Shown in pieces: positions 21,716-24,047 of a DNA stretch of 24,047 nucleotides. This stretch comes from Flavobacteriaceae bacterium UBA4022. Lineage in GTDB: Bacteria; Bacteroidota; Bacteroidia; Flavobacteriales; Flavobacteriaceae. Below the pieces are notes generated by a model that worked only from the letters and a program-made list of their open reading frames with translations, was not told the origin of the DNA and ran no database searches. The position numbers and the translations under genes are program-made. The stretch covers positions 148,965 through 173,011 of the forward strand of contig DGAU01000011.1 in NCBI GenBank assembly GCA_002384055.1. Reading direction: 5' to 3'. Numbering within the stretch: position 1 is the stretch's first letter; the number at the start of each line of letters is the position of its first letter.

Positions 21716-23758
21716 ATGAAGCAGGTTATTATTTTTTTGACACGAAACCAATCCAATATTTACAAATTGTTTTTGTTTGGGTTGACGATTGTTTTAGTCA
21801 TCTATATGTTGCCTAAGGGGGGACAATTTAAATACCAGTTTCAGAAAGGGAAACCCTGGCAATACGAAAATCTCTACGCCCCGTTTAACTTTACCCTCAA
21901 AAAAGATAAAGACGCTCTGGATCAGGAGCGGGAGCAAATCAGGCGCAATGCGGTGCCTTATTTTGATGTGGATATTGATGTGCCTTTGGAGGCATTAAAA
22001 GATTTTAGCGCCCTATTGGACTTGAGTTATCAAGATAGCCTTTGGAATACGCCCAAGAACAGGGCAAAGGAGCGGGGCTTGAACTTGGTGAATCAAATCT
22101 ATAAAACCGGGGTCCTGAACGCAAGCGGCGATGACTATCTGCCCGAGCAAAGGGTCTATCTGAAGACCGACAACCAGGTTCGTGAAACGGTATATTCTCG
22201 ATTGATCGAACGCGAAGAGCTCAATGGGCTGGTCGATAAGGCCACCCAAAACATGACTGAGATGAGTGGTGTCTTTCGCCGGATCATCAATACCGTAGTT
22301 CAGGATAACATTACCTACAACTCCGTTTTGACCAACGTGTCTATAGAGCAAGCCCTTAATGAAATCAATCCCAACAACGGGATGGTCGAGAAGGGTGCGC
22401 GCATCATTGCCAAGGGTGAAGTGGTCGAGGGGGACAAGTTTCAGCGCCTGACCTCGCTCAAGGATCAGTTTCAGAGCCAAGTATGGAGCCAAAGCAATTA
22501 CTACTGGTTGGTGTTTGGTTATGCGCTGCTGGTTTCGCTGGTTTTTATGATGTTGTTTTTGTTTCTAAGAAAGTACCGATCAGAAATTTTTGAGAACAAC
22601 ACCAAGGTGAGTTTTATATTCATCAACATATTACTCATGGTGTTTGTCACAACCATCGTGGTGAAATACGACGCTTCCTTTGTCTATTTGATTCCGTTGT
22701 GCACCCTGCCCATTATCTTAAAGAGTTTCTTTGATGCGCGTCTGGGGCTATTTGTCCATGTGTTGACGATATTGTTGCTGGGCTTTATTGTGCCCAATAG
22801 CTTTGAGTTTATGTTTTTGCAAATCATTGCGGGTATTGTGACCATACTGACTGTTTCGGAACTCTCTAAGCGGGCCAACCTTTTTATCTCTGTAGGACAA
22901 ATCACGGCGATTTACATTGTGGGCTATCTGGCCTTTTTTATTGTACAAGAGGGTTCGTTGGAGCGTATCGCGCTGCAGAACTTTGTTTATTTCATTATTT
23001 GTGGACTCATCACCTTATTTGCCTTTCCGCTTATCTACGCCTACGAGAAAGTATTTGGCTTGGTCTCGGAGGTGTCTCTGCTGGAACTCAGCAACACCAA
23101 TACGCCGCTTTTAAAGGAATTATCAGACAAGGCGCCAGGAACGTTCCATCACTCGCTTAATGTGGCTAATTTGGCTGAGGCCGCTGCCAATGAAATAGGC
23201 GCCAACAGTATGCTGGTAAGGGTAGGGGCTTTGTATCATGATATTGGTAAGATGAGCAACCCCACCAACTTTACTGAAAATCAAGTCAATTCGATCAATA
23301 CCCTTGAAGAGCTGGAGCCGCGCGAAAGTGCCACCATTATCATTAATCATGTCATTAAGGGTGTAGAGATTGCGCGCAAAAACAAATTACCTGATCGCAT
23401 CATCGATTTTATCCGCACCCACCACGGAACCAATCTGGTTTATTATTTTTATCGAAAGGAAATGGACCGCAACGGGAGCGCCTTAGAGACTGAATTTAGA
23501 TACCCAGGACCAAAGCCCTTTTCGAAGGAAACAGCGATCCTGATGATGGCTGATAGCGTTGAGGCGGCCAGTAAGAGTCTTAAAGAGCCGACTTCGGCAA
23601 AAATAAATGATTTCGTGGAGTCGATTGTTGGGATGCAGATGGATCAGGGGCAATTTAACAATGCCCATATTACCCTTAGAGAGATTGAGCTTATTAAGAA
23701 AGTATTGAAAAAGAAACTCAACAATATGTACCATCTGAGGGTCGCATATCCTGAGTAA
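21716..23758 (+). CDS. 7TM-HD domain membrane protein (PgpH family, probable c-di-AMP phosphodiesterase)
   Basis: A polytopic membrane protein with an extracytoplasmic 7TMR-HDED domain, seven membrane segments and a cytoplasmic HD domain. From ATG 21716 (680 residues) there is a first membrane helix at about 12-34 (LFLFGLTIVLVIYML), a soluble region to about 260, hydrophobic helices at about 265-455, then the HD domain with H478-H479, H508-D509 (YHDIGK), INHVIKG and RTHHGT. In Listeria, PgpH of this layout degrades cyclic di-AMP; the same role here is an inference. ATG 21686 would add ten residues, but MKQVIIFLTRNQSNIYKLFLF fits the family better. It is divergent from the thiolase gene and followed by the tRNA pair. 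Confidence 0.9.
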   Translation: MKQVIIFLTRNQSNIYKLFLFGLTIVLVIYMLPKGGQFKYQFQKGKPWQYENLYAPFNFTLKKDKDALDQEREQIRRNAVPYFDVDIDVPLEALKDFSALLDLSYQDSLWNTPKNRAKERGLNLVNQIYKTGVLNASGDDYLPEQRVYLKTDNQVRETVYSRLIEREELNGLVDKATQNMTEMSGVFRRIINTVVQDNITYNSVLTNVSIEQALNEINPNNGMVEKGARIIAKGEVVEGDKFQRLTSLKDQFQSQVWSQSNYYWLVFGYALLVSLVFMMLFLFLRKYRSEIFENNTKVSFIFINILLMVFVTTIVVKYDASFVYLIPLCTLPIILKSFFDARLGLFVHVLTILLLGFIVPNSFEFMFLQIIAGIVTILTVSELSKRANLFISVGQITAIYIVGYLAFFIVQEGSLERIALQNFVYFIICGLITLFAFPLIYAYEKVFGLVSEVSLLELSNTNTPLLKELSDKAPGTFHHSLNVANLAEAAANEIGANSMLVRVGALYHDIGKMSNPTNFTENQVNSINTLEELEPRESATIIINHVIKGVEIARKNKLPDRIIDFIRTHHGTNLVYYFYRKEMDRNGSALETEFRYPGPKPFSKETAILMMADSVEAASKSLKEPTSAKINDFVESIVGMQMDQGQFNNAHITLREIELIKKVLKKKLNNMYHLRVAYPE

Positions 23759-23797
23759 AATATATATTGAAAAAATGTAAAAAAACGCCCTATAAAT

Positions 23798-23829
23798 TTT
23801 GTGATATTGGGTTTATAAAATTACATTTG
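23798..23829 (+). promoter_or_regulatory. Promoter of the tRNA-Ser/tRNA-Pro unit
   Basis: TTTG (23798-23801), a 20-nt spacer and TACATTTG (23822-23829): both elements match the Bacteroidetes consensus exactly and the spacing is right. The predicted start at about 23833 leaves a 37-nt leader before tRNA-Ser. Confidence 0.72.
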
Positions 23830-23869
23830 CAACCGCATTGAAAAAATGCTACGATCTTAATCATAGACA

Positions 23870-23953
23870 GGAGAGGTGCCAGAGTGGTAATGGAGCAGAT
23901 TGCTAATCTGTCAACGGGTAACCGTTGCCAGGGTTCGAATCCCTGTCTCTCCG
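23870..23953 (+). tRNA. tRNA-Ser(GCT)
   Basis: An 84-nt class II tRNA. Acceptor GGAGAGG (23870-23876) pairs with TCTCTCC (23946-23952, one G-T), with discriminator G. The anticodon loop TTGCTAA gives anticodon GCT (23902-23904), reading AGC/AGU. A long variable arm (AACGGGTAACCGTT) and the T loop TTCGAAT are present. The 3' CCA is not encoded (CAA follows). Confidence 0.96.
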
Positions 23954-23985
23954 CAATGTAACTGTGAAATTACAACATAATTTTA

Positions 23986-24047
23986 CGGGGTGTAGCGTAG
24001 CCCGGTTATCGCGCCTGCTTTGGGAGCAGGAGGTCGCAGGTTCGAAT
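23986..24047 (+). tRNA. tRNA-Pro(TGG), 3' end cut by window edge
   Basis: Starts CGGGGTG with the D arm TAGCGTAGCCCGGTTATCGC. The anticodon stem CCTGC/GCAGG encloses TTTGGGA, so the anticodon is TGG (24021-24023). The sequence stops in the T loop (GTTCGAAT). It lies 32 bp after tRNA-Ser, probably in the same transcript. Confidence 0.93.

Noticed and set aside
22013..22492. 159-codon minus-strand frame inside the HD membrane-protein gene
   Set aside because: Antisense to a well-supported coding region; no family resemblance, promoter or ribosome-binding site.
1..24047. Mobile element, phage, CRISPR array or defence system
   Set aside because: No transposase, integrase, terminal inverted repeats, spacer-repeat array or known defence gene was seen; nearly every base belongs to a recognisable chromosomal gene.

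Overview
The window reads as an ordinary chromosomal segment of a flavobacterium-like Bacteroidetes. The reasons are: a DnaX lacking the zinc-finger cysteines, with flavobacterial-type motifs; a secreted protein with a C-terminal domain of type IX secretion (T9SS) type; a DUF3822 protein beside rsmD; ClpC and GyrA with Bacteroidetes-type sequence signatures; few Shine-Dalgarno sites; and several intergenic matches to the Bacteroidetes -7 element TAnnTTTG. I see no phage, insertion sequence, CRISPR array or defence island. No gap between genes exceeds about 300 bases.

Layout. 1-1103 (-) is the 5' part of dnaX, cut by the window edge, with an 11-A run near the edge. It is back to back with the RNase P RNA gene (about 1194-1503, +). 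A leftward operon (3493 to 1502) carries a membrane-anchored conserved protein, a DUF3822 protein and rsmD. Divergent from it is a RecD-like helicase (3617-5041). Next is a KdsB-KdnB fusion followed directly by a PlsC-type acyltransferase (5136-7550), facing yebC (-). Leftward again are gcvT and an SDR-like protein, divergent from hutH, which overlaps a secreted T9SS-type protein. clpC (-) and gyrA (+) are divergent; gyrA is followed by an exported TPR protein and a bidirectional terminator. A thiolase and an NlpC/P60 protein form a leftward pair. A 7TM-HD (PgpH-family) protein and tRNA-Ser(GCT) and tRNA-Pro(TGG) genes, the latter cut by the edge, close the window.

Most genes are housekeeping: clamp loader, gyrase, Clp chaperone, rRNA methylation, RNase P, glycine cleavage. 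The two observations most worth following are (1) the A11 run in dnaX, placed exactly where the clamp-loader core ends and with stop codons close by in both other frames, which suggests a programmed short (gamma-like) product; and (2) one polypeptide joining the CMP-Kdo synthetase KdsB to a KdnB-type Kdo 8-oxidase, which suggests channelled synthesis of 8-amino-Kdo for lipid A/LPS. Smaller items are a perfect inverted repeat with an alternative fold upstream of hutH, an SDR protein that lacks its catalytic lysine, and near-leaderless initiation of dnaX.

All calls come from reading the sequence and from recalled knowledge of the families; no database search was run.
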